Source: Oceanospirillaceae bacterium UBA1126
GTDB taxonomy: Bacteria > Pseudomonadota > Gammaproteobacteria > Pseudomonadales > Balneatricaceae
Direction: 5' to 3'
Assembly: GCA_002312935.1 (NCBI GenBank)
Contig: DCAT01000153.1
Location: 1-30,855 of the forward strand
Length of the DNA: 30,855 nucleotides
Positions 16,199 through 24,805 of the stretch are shown piece by piece. Positions within the stretch are counted from its first letter, which is position 1. Each line of letters begins with the position of its first letter. A model generated the notes under the pieces. That model made no database searches. It had not been told where the DNA came from and saw only the letters and a list, made by a program, of their open reading frames with translations. The position numbers and the translations under genes were made by a program.

Positions 16199-16597
16199 AC
16201 GTAATTTTTTAGTGTGCCCCTTTTGAGTTTTAGTATCTAAACGCCTGGTTTTAGAGCCTTTGGTGGGTTTGGTGGCTATTCTACGTTTTTCTTGCACCAT
16301 AGCCGCTTTAATCACCTCGGCTAACTGTTCTAAGGCGGTTTGACGATTTGAATCTTGGCTACGACTGGCTTGAGATTTGATGATAATCTTGCCTGAGGCA
16401 CTGATACGGTGGTCTGATGTATTAAGGAGTTTTTGTTTTACGTAGGCTGGCAAAGAGGTTGAGGCGCGAATGTCAAAAAACAAATGTACTGCGGTAGAGG
16501 TTTTGTTGACATGTTGACCGCCGGCACCTTGTGAGCGAATAAACTGTTGCTCAATTTCGTGGGCGGGAATGAAAATACGGTTAGATATTTTTAGCAT
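16178..16597 (-). CDS. arfB: Alternative ribosome-rescue peptidyl-tRNA hydrolase ArfB (YaeJ)
   Basis: 139 residues. The catalytic GGQ lies at 26-28 in RSQGAGGQHVNKTSTAVHLFF, as in class I release factors. The C-terminal tail (about 100-139) is rich in Lys and Arg and would enter the empty mRNA channel of a stalled ribosome, the hallmark that separates ArfB from release factors. It releases nascent chains from ribosomes stalled on non-stop mRNA. The gene is convergent with rsuA, with a 21-bp overlap, and starts 12 bp after the stop of the upstream membrane-protein gene, which suggests cotranscription. Confidence 0.93.
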   Translation of the reverse strand: MLKISNRIFIPAHEIEQQFIRSQGAGGQHVNKTSTAVHLFFDIRASTSLPAYVKQKLLNTSDHRISASGKIIIKSQASRSQDSNRQTALEQLAEVIKAAMVQEKRRIATKPTKGSKTRRLDTKTQKGHTKKLRSKVQGV

Positions 16598-16609
16598 CTG
16601 CTCTCCTGG

Positions 16610-17566
16610 CTATGGGTTCAGCAAGTGTTTTTGTTGAAACTCAGGGCTTACCTTGGTGAGCCAGTAACTCATGGCACTGGTAAAAATAAAAGCAAACACT
16701 AGTCGGAACCATAATACACCAGACAGGTGGGCGCCCAGTAAAACGACTAGTAAGGTATCTTCAATAAGGCTATGACAAAAACCAAGAAGTATTAGAGACG
16801 TAAACACATCCTTTTTAGACACATGGCCGGAACGGGCCTCTTTAATTAATAACCCACCACCAAAAGAGAGCCCTAGGGTAATGCCCACTAAGGTTATTGT
16901 TGTGGCCCCTTTACCAATACCCATCAATTTAAGTATTGGACGCAACATCCATTGGATAATCTTTTCTACCCCGATACCCCGTAGAATTTTTAATAAAGCG
17001 AGTAGCACGATGATGATGATCTGAATCATAGCCAAAGCTTTTAATTGACTAAAGAACCAATGATCTAATCCATCGGCAATAGGTTCTGGTTGCCATGCCA
17101 TTTGAGCAGGTTCTTGTAGCCATTGAGTTTGGTCATAAAACACATGTAATAACCAAGCAAAAGCAAAGGCGCCAAAAAGGCGCGTAATAATGGCCACTCG
17201 CATTCTCATGCCAGCCAATTGAGCAATCCGAACCTCAATGGGCAGACCATGAGCCATGAGCAGTAGGCCACTTAATACTGTCATTTGGGCCACAGTTAAA
17301 TGGCTATCAGCAGCGTATGAGTATAGTACAATTATGCCGCCGTAAATATTGGTAGCAATGGTCGTTGCCCACACTAAGCCCATTTCTTGGGGCAAGCCCA
17401 CAAGTGCCATAAGAGGCCCTAGCCACTGCCCTAAAAGTGCTATACCACCTACTTCTTCCAACACCTTAACAATTAAAATGATGGGCACCATAAGCTTAAA
17501 AAGAGGCCATGAAACGGCAATAATTTCATTAAACAGTTGTTCAAAAAATTGGCGCACTTGAAACAT
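16610..17566 (-). CDS. Nucleoside-recognition (Gate) domain membrane protein
   Basis: 318 residues with about eight hydrophobic segments. The sequence contains two Gate-like repeats: an N-terminal one around VSWPLFKLMVPIILIVKVLEEVGG and GLVWATTIATNIYGGIIVLYSY, and a second around LLALLKILRGIGVEKIIQWMLRPILKLMGIG with GLSFGGGLLIKEARSG. This arrangement is typical of proteins annotated as nucleoside recognition domain or SpmA-like, found beside NupC and FeoB gate families. No transport substrate is established. It precedes arfB by 12 bp and is divergent from the LysE-type exporter. Confidence 0.8.
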   Translation of the reverse strand: MFQVRQFFEQLFNEIIAVSWPLFKLMVPIILIVKVLEEVGGIALLGQWLGPLMALVGLPQEMGLVWATTIATNIYGGIIVLYSYAADSHLTVAQMTVLSGLLLMAHGLPIEVRIAQLAGMRMRVAIITRLFGAFAFAWLLHVFYDQTQWLQEPAQMAWQPEPIADGLDHWFFSQLKALAMIQIIIIVLLALLKILRGIGVEKIIQWMLRPILKLMGIGKGATTITLVGITLGLSFGGGLLIKEARSGHVSKKDVFTSLILLGFCHSLIEDTLLVVLLGAHLSGVLWFRLVFAFIFTSAMSYWLTKVSPEFQQKHLLNP

Positions 17567-17743
17567 TAAACTAACCTTAATTTAGACGGATGGTGGGTGC
17601 AGAGTTATGTAACACATGTGACTAATGCAATGGGCGATGGTAACTGATTTGTGCATCTATGTCTTAGATTAGACGCATCCATTGACACCGAATACAACCC
17701 CGTGCACTATGCGCAGCTAGCTCAAATTCAACGGACGAACTTA

Positions 17744-18361
17744 ATGAGTACCGCATTACTCTTAGCCTTAATACCCACTTTCTTTTTCGTATCTGTAACA
17801 CCAGGAATGTGCATGACGTTGTCTTTAACTCTGGGCATGACTGTTGGCATTCGCCGCACTATGTGGATGATGTTAGGTGAGCTTTTTGGGGTAGGGCTAG
17901 TCGCTGTGTTAGTCGTTATAGGTGCCGCAGCACTTATTGTTCAATACCCACAGTTATTTGTTGTGCTTAAACTAGCAGGTGGGGGCTATTTGCTTTATTT
18001 GGGCGTGCAGCTGTGGCGTTCGCGAGGAAAAATGGCTATCGACCTTGATGGAGCACCCAAAAACACCGGACGTTTCCAATTAGCCAGTCAAGGGCTTATT
18101 ACCGCCATTGCCAACCCTAAAGGGTGGGCTTTCTTTATCGCCCTATTACCACCCTTCATAGATCCTGCACTGCCCTTGCCAAACCAACTCGTTATGCTGT
18201 TAAGTGTTATCTTAAGCCTAGAAGCCATGTGTCTCATGTTATATGCCTTGGGCGGGAAGAGCCTTAGCAAGGTGTTACAAAAAAGTGGTAACGTGCGTTT
18301 AATGAATCGTATTGCAGGCACCTTAATGGTAGGTGTGGCAGGTTGGTTAGCGCTGGGCTAG
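17744..18361 (+). CDS. LysE/RhtB-family amino-acid exporter
   Basis: 205 residues from the ATG at 17744; the frame is open upstream to a GTG at 17651, but that extension is hydrophilic and the family begins at MSTALLLALIPTFFFVSVTPGM. Six hydrophobic helices are seen, with the family hallmarks VTPGMCM in helix 1, GGGYLLYLGVQLWRS, and NPKGWAFFIALLPPFIDP. Members export amino acids such as homoserine, threonine, lysine or arginine derivatives; the substrate is unknown. It lies 34 bp before the histidine-kinase gene with no visible terminator, so it may belong to the same transcript. Confidence 0.87.
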   Translation: MSTALLLALIPTFFFVSVTPGMCMTLSLTLGMTVGIRRTMWMMLGELFGVGLVAVLVVIGAAALIVQYPQLFVVLKLAGGGYLLYLGVQLWRSRGKMAIDLDGAPKNTGRFQLASQGLITAIANPKGWAFFIALLPPFIDPALPLPNQLVMLLSVILSLEAMCLMLYALGGKSLSKVLQKSGNVRLMNRIAGTLMVGVAGWLALG

Positions 18362-18395
18362 TAGATTAAGTTAGCAATAAAAGGAGAAGGTATTA

Positions 18396-20177
18396 ATGAA
18401 ATTACAAAAGTGGCGTTGGTTAGCGCTATTAACGAGTTTTGTCATTATTTTTGCCAGTGCTAGTTATATAATTTCCTATCAAACCTTTATTCAAACCGAA
18501 AAACAAGGCGCCCAAGACCGAGCGAACCATTACCAGATTTTATTAGCGGGCATGCTTGACCAGCACAAACCCCTGCTCAGTGTGCTGACAGAAGACCCTG
18601 CAGTGATTAGTACCTTGTTTAAACCGCTACCTAATGCACAGGCAGAACCACAGGCTCAGCAGCAACTCAAGTTAAGCCAGCTCAACGCACGTTTGCATCG
18701 CTATGCCACACTTTCTGGTTTAGAGGCGATCTATCTAATGGATCAACAAGGGCTTACAAAAGCCACTTCTAATTACCAACAAGACCCTAGCTTGTCATTT
18801 ATGAATAAAAACTATGGTTTTAGACCTTACTTCAAATCTGCTATTAACGGTAATGAAGGGGCTTATTTTGCTGTGGGCGCTACTACTGGATTACCCGGTT
18901 ATTTTATCTCTAGCCCGGTAATAAATGAAAAGGGTCTTGTGATTGGTGTACTTGCGGCTAAAATTGATGCGGCAACGCTGTCTGTTTTTTGGCAATCTAC
19001 AGAAGATTTAGGCTTTATCAGTAATGATACAGGAGTGATTATTTTGGCTAGCCAAAGAGCTTGGCTTTATCAGACCATCACCCCCTTAAACCCCCTTCAA
19101 ATTAATAGGATTCGTTCTCAAAAGCAGTTTGCTGGTGGGCTTTTATCAGCCCTCTCTTGGTACCCGATGGATGATCTATTTGTGTCGGTAGAAAATAAAG
19201 ATTACCTTTACACGCCCTTTAAAATAGGCACCTCAGGCTGGATGCTTCATTCGTTATCAGACCCCGCTGTAGCCAAAAAAAATGCTGCCTTTGTGGCGCT
19301 TGTGGTAAGTGCGTTGTTATTGTTACTACTTAGTTGGGGGCTCACAATACGTTCTAGATCAATTAAGCAATCTCTAATGAAAAGTGAGCTAAATCGCGCA
19401 AAATTAGTGCAAATGAACGACAATCTAGAGGCTGAAATAGGCGAGCGACATCATGCAGAAAAACGGCTTTCTTTGGCCCAAAAGAAACTCGTTCAAGCCA
19501 ACCGTATGGCGGCTCTAGGTCAGCTCTCGGCGGCAGTGATTCATGAGTTAGGGCAGCCGTTAGCGGCGTTTAAAAACTATATTGCGGCAGCAGAAATTGA
19601 CCCTGATGGAGAAGATATGGGCCAACTGTTGGCTAATTTACACTCAGTGGCGTTGCGTATGCAAAGCACCACTTCTCAATTGCGTTTTTTTTCCCGACCT
19701 GACGAAACTAAATATACTCTAGTGGACCTCCAGCAAGTTATTGCCAGCGCTATAAAACTCACGCGCGCCCAATGTGATGCCGCCCAAGTAAATTTGCAAT
19801 GGGCCCCTAATAGCGGCGTTCAAGCCTGCGTTATGGGCCAGAGTTTGCGCTTGGAGCAGGTCATTGTTAATCTATTGATCAATGCCTTTGCCGCTGTTAA
19901 TGACAGTGGGCAGGTTATTATTAGCTTAGAGCATGACCAGCACAATTGGTTGCTAAGAGTCATCGACAATGGTGCTGGTTTTGGTGCTCAAGACCCAGAG
20001 GAGTTGTTTGAAGCCTTTTACACGACTAAGGCCAGTACCGATGGTATGGGTTTAGGGTTGGCTATTAGTGCAGCCATTGTCAATGAGCACCATGGCCAAA
20101 TATGGGCCCAAAACAGTTCCCAAAATACTATCCACAAGGGTGCTGAATTTGTGGTCACCATCCCCCAGGCGGTTTAA
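18396..20177 (+). CDS. DctB-like sensor histidine kinase
   Basis: 593 residues. Helix 1 (about 9-30) and helix 2 (297-317) bracket a large periplasmic region that resembles a double-Cache sensor, as in DctB. A coiled coil (about 330-370) leads to the HisKA domain with His383 in AAVIHELGQPLAAFKNY (DctB usually has HELNQPL). The ATPase domain follows with VNLLINAFAAV, RVIDNGAGF and GMGLGLAISAAIV. A strong ribosome site, AGGAGAAGG, precedes the ATG. It sits 6 bp before its partner response-regulator gene and upstream of a TRAP transporter, so it should sense the transported organic acid or a related ligand and control the transporter. Confidence 0.9.
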   Translation: MKLQKWRWLALLTSFVIIFASASYIISYQTFIQTEKQGAQDRANHYQILLAGMLDQHKPLLSVLTEDPAVISTLFKPLPNAQAEPQAQQQLKLSQLNARLHRYATLSGLEAIYLMDQQGLTKATSNYQQDPSLSFMNKNYGFRPYFKSAINGNEGAYFAVGATTGLPGYFISSPVINEKGLVIGVLAAKIDAATLSVFWQSTEDLGFISNDTGVIILASQRAWLYQTITPLNPLQINRIRSQKQFAGGLLSALSWYPMDDLFVSVENKDYLYTPFKIGTSGWMLHSLSDPAVAKKNAAFVALVVSALLLLLLSWGLTIRSRSIKQSLMKSELNRAKLVQMNDNLEAEIGERHHAEKRLSLAQKKLVQANRMAALGQLSAAVIHELGQPLAAFKNYIAAAEIDPDGEDMGQLLANLHSVALRMQSTTSQLRFFSRPDETKYTLVDLQQVIASAIKLTRAQCDAAQVNLQWAPNSGVQACVMGQSLRLEQVIVNLLINAFAAVNDSGQVIISLEHDQHNWLLRVIDNGAGFGAQDPEELFEAFYTTKASTDGMGLGLAISAAIVNEHHGQIWAQNSSQNTIHKGAEFVVTIPQAV

Positions 20178-20183
20178 ACCTAA

Positions 20184-21536
20184 ATGAAAAACATGCATGC
20201 TAATTACAAAGTCTTAATTATAGATGATGACGCAGAAGTTCGGCGCTCTTTAGTGCATTTATTTGAGCGAGCCAAGTGGCAGGTTAGCGAGTTGTCCAAC
20301 GCCGTTAATGGTGTTAAAAAAATCATCAGCATCAATCCAGATATTGTCATTTCAGACGTAAAAATGCCCAACGTCAGTGGGTTACAGCTATTCGAAGAAA
20401 CCCTTGCCAGTGAATCCTGCCCACCATTTATCTTTGTCTCAGCCCATGCTGATGTGGCTATGGCAGTGAAGGCTATGCAGCAGGGTGCCTATAGTTTTTT
20501 GGAAAAGCCCTTTGACCCAAAGCGTCTGTTGATGGCAGCCCAAAATGCAGCCAAACAATGTCGCTTACAGCGTCAAAATCATCAATTGCATGCGCAAATA
20601 GCGGCGCTTTCTGGCTTGGATCAATTGTTGGTAGGTAACAGTCCTGCGCTCGTTAAAGTGAGGGGTGAATTGCACCAATATGCCCAAATATTAGCTCCTG
20701 TAATGCTGCATGGAGAGACGGGTTCGGGAAAAGAATTGGCGGCACGTGCGTTACACAACTTATCACAACACTCATCTCAACCCTTCGTCACGGTAGATTG
20801 TCCAGCGATGGCGATGGATCACTTTGGTGCCATGATGTTTGGTTCGTCTACCCAAGAAACCTGCTACCTGCAGGCGGCTGAGGGGGGCACATTGTTTTTA
20901 GATGAGCCCAGCGCCCTGTCTAATAAGCAGCAAGCTGCGCTATTAAGGGTGGTGGATACGGGCCAGTATCACCCGTCTGATTCTATTGCTGTTAAACACG
21001 CTAACGTACGCATAGTTTCAGCCACCAACGGCAGTGTAGAGCAGCAAATTATTAGTGGTCAATTGCGTGAAGATTTGGCCTTTAGGCTTAATAATTTCGC
21101 CATTACTATGCCCAGTTTGCGTGATTTTAGTGATGACATTTACATGTTGTTTAACTATTTTAGTGAACACTATTTTCGCCTTTATGACACCCCCATAGTG
21201 CCCCTTGATACCGAAGACATTAGCAGTATTATGGCGCATACATGGCCTGGTAATGTGAGAGAGCTAAAGCATCTGGCAGAACGCCGTGTAGTACGTAGCC
21301 AGCAAGGGGATAGCTCTGTCTCGTTAGCTATGAGGCAAGTTGAAGGCAACCACAATAATGCTAATAAATCTATGTTGAGGCCTGCAGTAGCAGCCTTTGA
21401 GCGAGCTCTTATTGCCCAGTCCCTGATTGACCATGAAGGTAAAATGGAAGTGGTCGCAGAAAGCCTTGGTATTGGTCGGCGCACCTTGAATGAGAAGATG
21501 GTTAAGCTAGACTTGGACAAATCTAGCTTTTTATAA
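20184..21536 (+). CDS. DctD-like response regulator with AAA+ domain lacking GAFTGA
   Basis: 450 residues: receiver domain (about 7-125; acidic IIDDDAE, phospho-acceptor in VISDVKMPN, Lys in LEKPFD), an NtrC-type AAA+ domain (about 150-375) and a Fis-type helix-turn-helix at the C-terminus (KMEVVAESLGIGRRTLNEKM). Walker A GETGSGKE (Lys183), Walker B GGTLFLDE (Asp240, Glu241) and the Arg-containing REDLAFRL are intact. Between FG and QAAEGG there are only 9 residues (SSTQETCYL), about half the usual number, and the sigma-54-contacting GAFTGA loop is absent. ATP hydrolysis may remain, but classic sigma-54 activation is doubtful. It probably regulates the TRAP genes that follow. ATG 20193 is an alternative start. 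Confidence 0.88.
   Translation: MKNMHANYKVLIIDDDAEVRRSLVHLFERAKWQVSELSNAVNGVKKIISINPDIVISDVKMPNVSGLQLFEETLASESCPPFIFVSAHADVAMAVKAMQQGAYSFLEKPFDPKRLLMAAQNAAKQCRLQRQNHQLHAQIAALSGLDQLLVGNSPALVKVRGELHQYAQILAPVMLHGETGSGKELAARALHNLSQHSSQPFVTVDCPAMAMDHFGAMMFGSSTQETCYLQAAEGGTLFLDEPSALSNKQQAALLRVVDTGQYHPSDSIAVKHANVRIVSATNGSVEQQIISGQLREDLAFRLNNFAITMPSLRDFSDDIYMLFNYFSEHYFRLYDTPIVPLDTEDISSIMAHTWPGNVRELKHLAERRVVRSQQGDSSVSLAMRQVEGNHNNANKSMLRPAVAAFERALIAQSLIDHEGKMEVVAESLGIGRRTLNEKMVKLDLDKSSFL
21504..21532 (+). terminator. Weak terminator-like hairpin at the end of the DctD-like gene
   Basis: AAGCTAGA (21504-21511) and TCTAGCTT (21522-21529) form an 8-bp stem with a 10-base loop, followed by TTT. It overlaps the last codons of the regulator gene. 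The stem is AT-rich, so it would be an attenuator at best. Confidence 0.35.
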
Positions 21537-21540
21537 CTCG

Positions 21541-21552
21541 GCGGAATTCCGC
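21541..21552. promoter_or_regulatory. 12-bp palindrome upstream of the TRAP transporter genes
   Basis: GCGGAATTCCGC is a perfect 12-bp palindrome 106 bp before the dctP start. It could be a site for the DctD-like regulator. Palindromes of this length are expected several times by chance in 30 kb, so position is the main argument. The same bases give a GG-N10-GC spacing but a poor -24/-12 match. Confidence 0.25.
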
Positions 21553-21657
21553 AGGCAAGTTCTATCTTAATTAGCAATTTTCTTCCTAGTCAAAAGTTCT
21601 ACCCACCCAGTAAACTGACGCCACAAAAATAATCAAACTTAATTAAAGAGAACTAAT

Positions 21658-22665
21658 ATGTTTAATAAAGCAATTAAGACGGGTATCTGCGCAGCGGTGG
21701 CATTAGCTGTTTCTGGCGAAGTATTAGCTGAGCAATGGGATGTGTCTTTGTGGGGCAAGCGACGCGCATTCACCGAACATGTAGAAAAATTAGCAGAGCT
21801 TGTTAGTGCAAAAACTAATGGTGATTTCACCCTCAATATTTCCTATGGTGGCTTGTCAAAGAACAAAGAAAACTTAGATGGCATTGCAATTGGTGCCTTC
21901 CAAATGGCGCAGTTTTGCGCAGGTTACCACCGTGATAAAAATCCATCTATCACTGTTCTTGAGCTACCTTTTTTGGGTGTTAACTCACTTGAACAAGAAC
22001 GATCGATTTCCCAAGCTGTGTATCAACATCCGGCCGTACAAAAAGATTTGGCCCGTTGGAATGCGACCCTTTTGATGCCTTCGCCGTTACCTCAGTACAA
22101 TATTGTGGGTGTGGGTGATGCACCAAAAACATTGAATGACTATGCTGGTCTTAGTGTGCGCGCTACCGGCGGTATAGGTAAGGCGATGGCGGCAGTGGGC
22201 GCAGTACCTACCTCTATGTCGGCATCTGAAGTACGTCAGGCATTGGATAGTGGTGTAGTTAAGGCGGTAGCTTTTGCGCCTCATGCGCACATGTCATTTG
22301 GCACTGTTGAGGCCGGCAAATGGTGGACAACTAACTTGAACCCGGGCACTGTAAATTGCCCTGTAGTGGTTAATTCAGACGCACTAGCAGACTTGTCCGA
22401 CGCTCATCGCGCCGCTTTGTTAGGTTCTGTTGATGAATCCTTAGATCACTATATTGCAACCTACAATGGTAAAACGATGAATGCCTGGGGCCCAACCCTA
22501 GAAGCAAAAGGTATTCAGTCAATCTCTTATACTGACGCAGAACTTGAAGCCTTTAAAGCTAAAGTTGCTGGCCCTGCAGCGGCTTCTTGGATCGCTGATA
22601 ATACGGCCAAAGGGCTTCCAGCCCAAGAGTTGTATGACCTTGTTACGGGTTTGATTGCTAAGTAG
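21658..22665 (+). CDS. dctP: TRAP transporter periplasmic substrate-binding protein (DctP family)
   Basis: 335 residues with a clear signal peptide (cleavage likely after Ala24 in EVLAEQW). The mature part has the DctP fold: GGLSKNKENLDGIAIGAFQMAQF, ELPFLG, the conserved Arg168 in GLSVRATGG, which usually binds the substrate carboxylate, and MSASEVRQALDSGVVKAV, typical of the hinge region. The ligand is probably an organic acid, but its identity cannot be read. A ribosome site (AAGAGA-like) precedes the ATG. It is the first gene of a dctPQM set and is followed by a hairpin that may raise its expression over the membrane subunits. Confidence 0.92.
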   Translation: MFNKAIKTGICAAVALAVSGEVLAEQWDVSLWGKRRAFTEHVEKLAELVSAKTNGDFTLNISYGGLSKNKENLDGIAIGAFQMAQFCAGYHRDKNPSITVLELPFLGVNSLEQERSISQAVYQHPAVQKDLARWNATLLMPSPLPQYNIVGVGDAPKTLNDYAGLSVRATGGIGKAMAAVGAVPTSMSASEVRQALDSGVVKAVAFAPHAHMSFGTVEAGKWWTTNLNPGTVNCPVVVNSDALADLSDAHRAALLGSVDESLDHYIATYNGKTMNAWGPTLEAKGIQSISYTDAELEAFKAKVAGPAAASWIADNTAKGLPAQELYDLVTGLIAK

Positions 22666-22680
22666 GCCCATCTCACTAAT

Positions 22681-22708
22681 AGCCTACGTCTGCCCCTAGG
22701 GGTAGGCA
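22681..22708 (+). other. Hairpin in the dctP-dctQ intergenic region
   Basis: GCCTAC (22682-22687) can pair with GTAGGC (22702-22707), and CCCCTAGGGG (22693-22702) is self-complementary; the two pairings compete for one G. Such hairpins between a binding-protein gene and membrane-subunit genes often protect the upstream mRNA. There is no U-tract, so it is not a standard terminator. Confidence 0.4.
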
Positions 22709-22723
22709 TGGCTTGGAGGTTGT

Positions 22724-23368
22724 ATGGCAGGTGTAGGTCAAGTACTTGAAGATGGCTCAGTTCTGAGTCGCATAGACCAACAGTTACATAAGTTAGAATC
22801 AACATTGGCCCTTGTTAGTGGCTTAGCTATATTTAGCCTCATGCTTTTAGCTGTGGTGTCAGTGGCAGGCCGGCATTTTTTTAATATGCCACTACCGGGG
22901 TATGTAGATTGGATCGAACAAGCCATGCCCCTCATTGCGTTTATGGGTATTGCCTACACCCAACGTAATGGCGGCCATATTCGCATGGACATGTTGGTGG
23001 CTCAGCTTAATGGCAGAGCTTTATGGTTGTTTGAATGGCTTACCAGTTTGTGTGTTCTAGCGTTAATATGTTTGCTTATTTGGGGTTCTTGGTCACATTT
23101 TTCTCGTAGTTTTGACTTTGCTTCGCCTTGGTGGAGCCGAGACAGTTCCATGGATATCTCCCTACCACTTTGGCCTGCTAAGTTAATGGTGCCACTGGCG
23201 TTTTCAGTGTTGGCATTGCGTATGGTAATCCAATTGTGGGGGTTTGGCGTTGCTTTTGTAACCAACGCAACTGTGCCTGTTGCGGTGCCATTGGTGCTAG
23301 ATGCAGCCACACAGGCAGCCGCAGAATCGCACTATATTTCGGCTGATGAAGAGGTTCAGCGTCCATGA
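22724..23368 (+). CDS. dctQ: TRAP transporter small membrane subunit (DctQ family)
   Basis: 214 residues with four hydrophobic helices, the DctQ pattern. Visible family traits are AGRHFFNMPLPGYVDWIEQAMPLIAFMGIAYTQR in the first half with the typical GHIRMD after it, and a late amphipathic stretch. The last 35 residues are a soluble tail. An AGG-type ribosome site (TTGGAGG, 22713-22719) precedes the ATG. Its TGA overlaps the ATG of the large subunit (ATGA), so translation is coupled and a 1:1 complex is expected in the inner membrane. Confidence 0.9.
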   Translation: MAGVGQVLEDGSVLSRIDQQLHKLESTLALVSGLAIFSLMLLAVVSVAGRHFFNMPLPGYVDWIEQAMPLIAFMGIAYTQRNGGHIRMDMLVAQLNGRALWLFEWLTSLCVLALICLLIWGSWSHFSRSFDFASPWWSRDSSMDISLPLWPAKLMVPLAFSVLALRMVIQLWGFGVAFVTNATVPVAVPLVLDAATQAAAESHYISADEEVQRP

Positions 23369-24768
23369 CTAGTATTGAAATTGGTATTGTTGTATCCCTG
23401 TGCATGCTGGTTATGGTTGTCATTGGCATGCGAGTTGCCTTCGCTGCCGCATTAGCTGGCTTAGTAGGCTTAGTGTGGATTTTTTGGGCCAAAAAAGGCT
23501 TTGATCCAAGCGCTTTTTGGTGGGCCTTAGGTGTTGCTACGAAAACCGCAGGTCAAGTTCCTCACTCAAAAATATCGGCCCAAGCCTTATCATTAATTCC
23601 CACTTTTATACTTATTGGTTATCTTGCCTACCATGCAGGCTTAACCAAAGCTTTGTTTGAAGCTGCAAAGCGCTGGGTAGGCTGGTTGCCTGGTGGCATG
23701 GCTGTGGCTACTATTTTTTCTACTGCCGGTTTTGCTGCTGTGTCAGGTGCCTCGGTGGCAACGTCTGCCGTGTTTGCACGTATCGCAATACCTGAAATGC
23801 TTAAGGTTGGCTACGATAAACGCTTTGCTGCTGGCGTGGTGGCTGCGGGAGGCACCTTGGCCTCTTTAATTCCACCCTCAGCTATTCTGGTGGTTTATGC
23901 CATTATTGTTGAGCAAGATGTGGGTAAACTGCTGCTTGCTGGCTTTGTGCCTGGGGCGTTTTCAGCCCTAATTTATGCGGGCTTAATTGTCGGTATTGCG
24001 GTGCTTAAGCCTGGCTTTGGCCCATCGGTTTCAGGTTATACCTGGGGTGAGCGCTTTAAGTCCTTGCCTCCAGCCCTGCCTATTGTGGCGGTGGTGGCTA
24101 TCATTATTTTATTTGTTTACAACCCCTTTGGTGACGCCATTGGCACACCCACTGAGGGTGGTGCACTGGGTGCTTTCGTCGTGTTCTGTATTGCCTTAAT
24201 TAATGGCATGCGTTGGCCTGCCTTAAAGGAAGCATTGCTGGAATCGGCCAAGCTTGCGGTGATGATTTTTACCATCATTTGGGGGGTACTTATTTTTGTC
24301 AGGTTTCTGGGCTTCGCAGGTTTGCCCACGGCTTTTTCTGAGTGGATTGTTTCCCTTGACCAAAGCCCCATGTTAACCCTGGTATTTATCCTTTTAGCGT
24401 ATGCTGTATTGGGTATGTTTATGGATGCCATTGGTATGTTATTACTGACCTTGCCGGTAGTTTATCCGGCCGTGATGGCACTTAACGGTGGCGAGTCTGT
24501 AAGTGCGGCTGACAGTGTGTTCGGTATGTCAGGGCCCATGTGTGCAATCTGGTTTGGTATTCTGGTGGTTAAAATGGCTGAGTTCTGTTTAATTACTCCA
24601 CCCATAGGCCTCAACTGCTTCGTTGTTGCCGGGGTACGTGATGACTTGTCGGTGCAAGATGTATTTAAAGGTGTGACACCATTCTTTATTGCAGATGCCT
24701 TTACCATTGCCCTGCTAGTGTCTTTTCCTGCCATTGTATTATGGCTGCCACGCATGGCTGGCGGCTAG
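23365..24768 (+). CDS. dctM: TRAP transporter large membrane subunit (DctM family)
   Basis: 467 residues with 11-12 hydrophobic segments. Family signatures include GFAAVSGASVATSAVFARIAIPEM, AGVVAAGGTLASLIPPSAILVVYA and MDAIGMLLLTLPVVYP, plus ITPPIGLNCFVVAGV near the end. It forms the ion-coupled translocation path of the TRAP transporter, using the Na+ or H+ gradient, and partners with DctQ and the binding protein. The start overlaps the dctQ stop by 4 bp. The 37-bp gap to the convergent MFS gene has no good terminator. Confidence 0.93.
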   Translation: MTSIEIGIVVSLCMLVMVVIGMRVAFAAALAGLVGLVWIFWAKKGFDPSAFWWALGVATKTAGQVPHSKISAQALSLIPTFILIGYLAYHAGLTKALFEAAKRWVGWLPGGMAVATIFSTAGFAAVSGASVATSAVFARIAIPEMLKVGYDKRFAAGVVAAGGTLASLIPPSAILVVYAIIVEQDVGKLLLAGFVPGAFSALIYAGLIVGIAVLKPGFGPSVSGYTWGERFKSLPPALPIVAVVAIIILFVYNPFGDAIGTPTEGGALGAFVVFCIALINGMRWPALKEALLESAKLAVMIFTIIWGVLIFVRFLGFAGLPTAFSEWIVSLDQSPMLTLVFILLAYAVLGMFMDAIGMLLLTLPVVYPAVMALNGGESVSAADSVFGMSGPMCAIWFGILVVKMAEFCLITPPIGLNCFVVAGVRDDLSVQDVFKGVTPFFIADAFTIALLVSFPAIVLWLPRMAGG

Positions 24769-24805
24769 CCTTAGGTGCCTAGGCGGGGCTAAAATGCAGC
24801 TGATG

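Noticed and set aside
21541..21560. Possible -24/-12 sigma-54 promoter ahead of dctP
   Set aside because: The GG-N10-GC spacing exists, but neither half matches TGGCAC or TTGCA well, and the nearby regulator lacks GAFTGA.
22000..22010. AACGATCG inside dctP as another TetR operator
   Set aside because: Only the common core matches, the outer ATTG/CAAT half-sites are missing, and it lies within a coding region.
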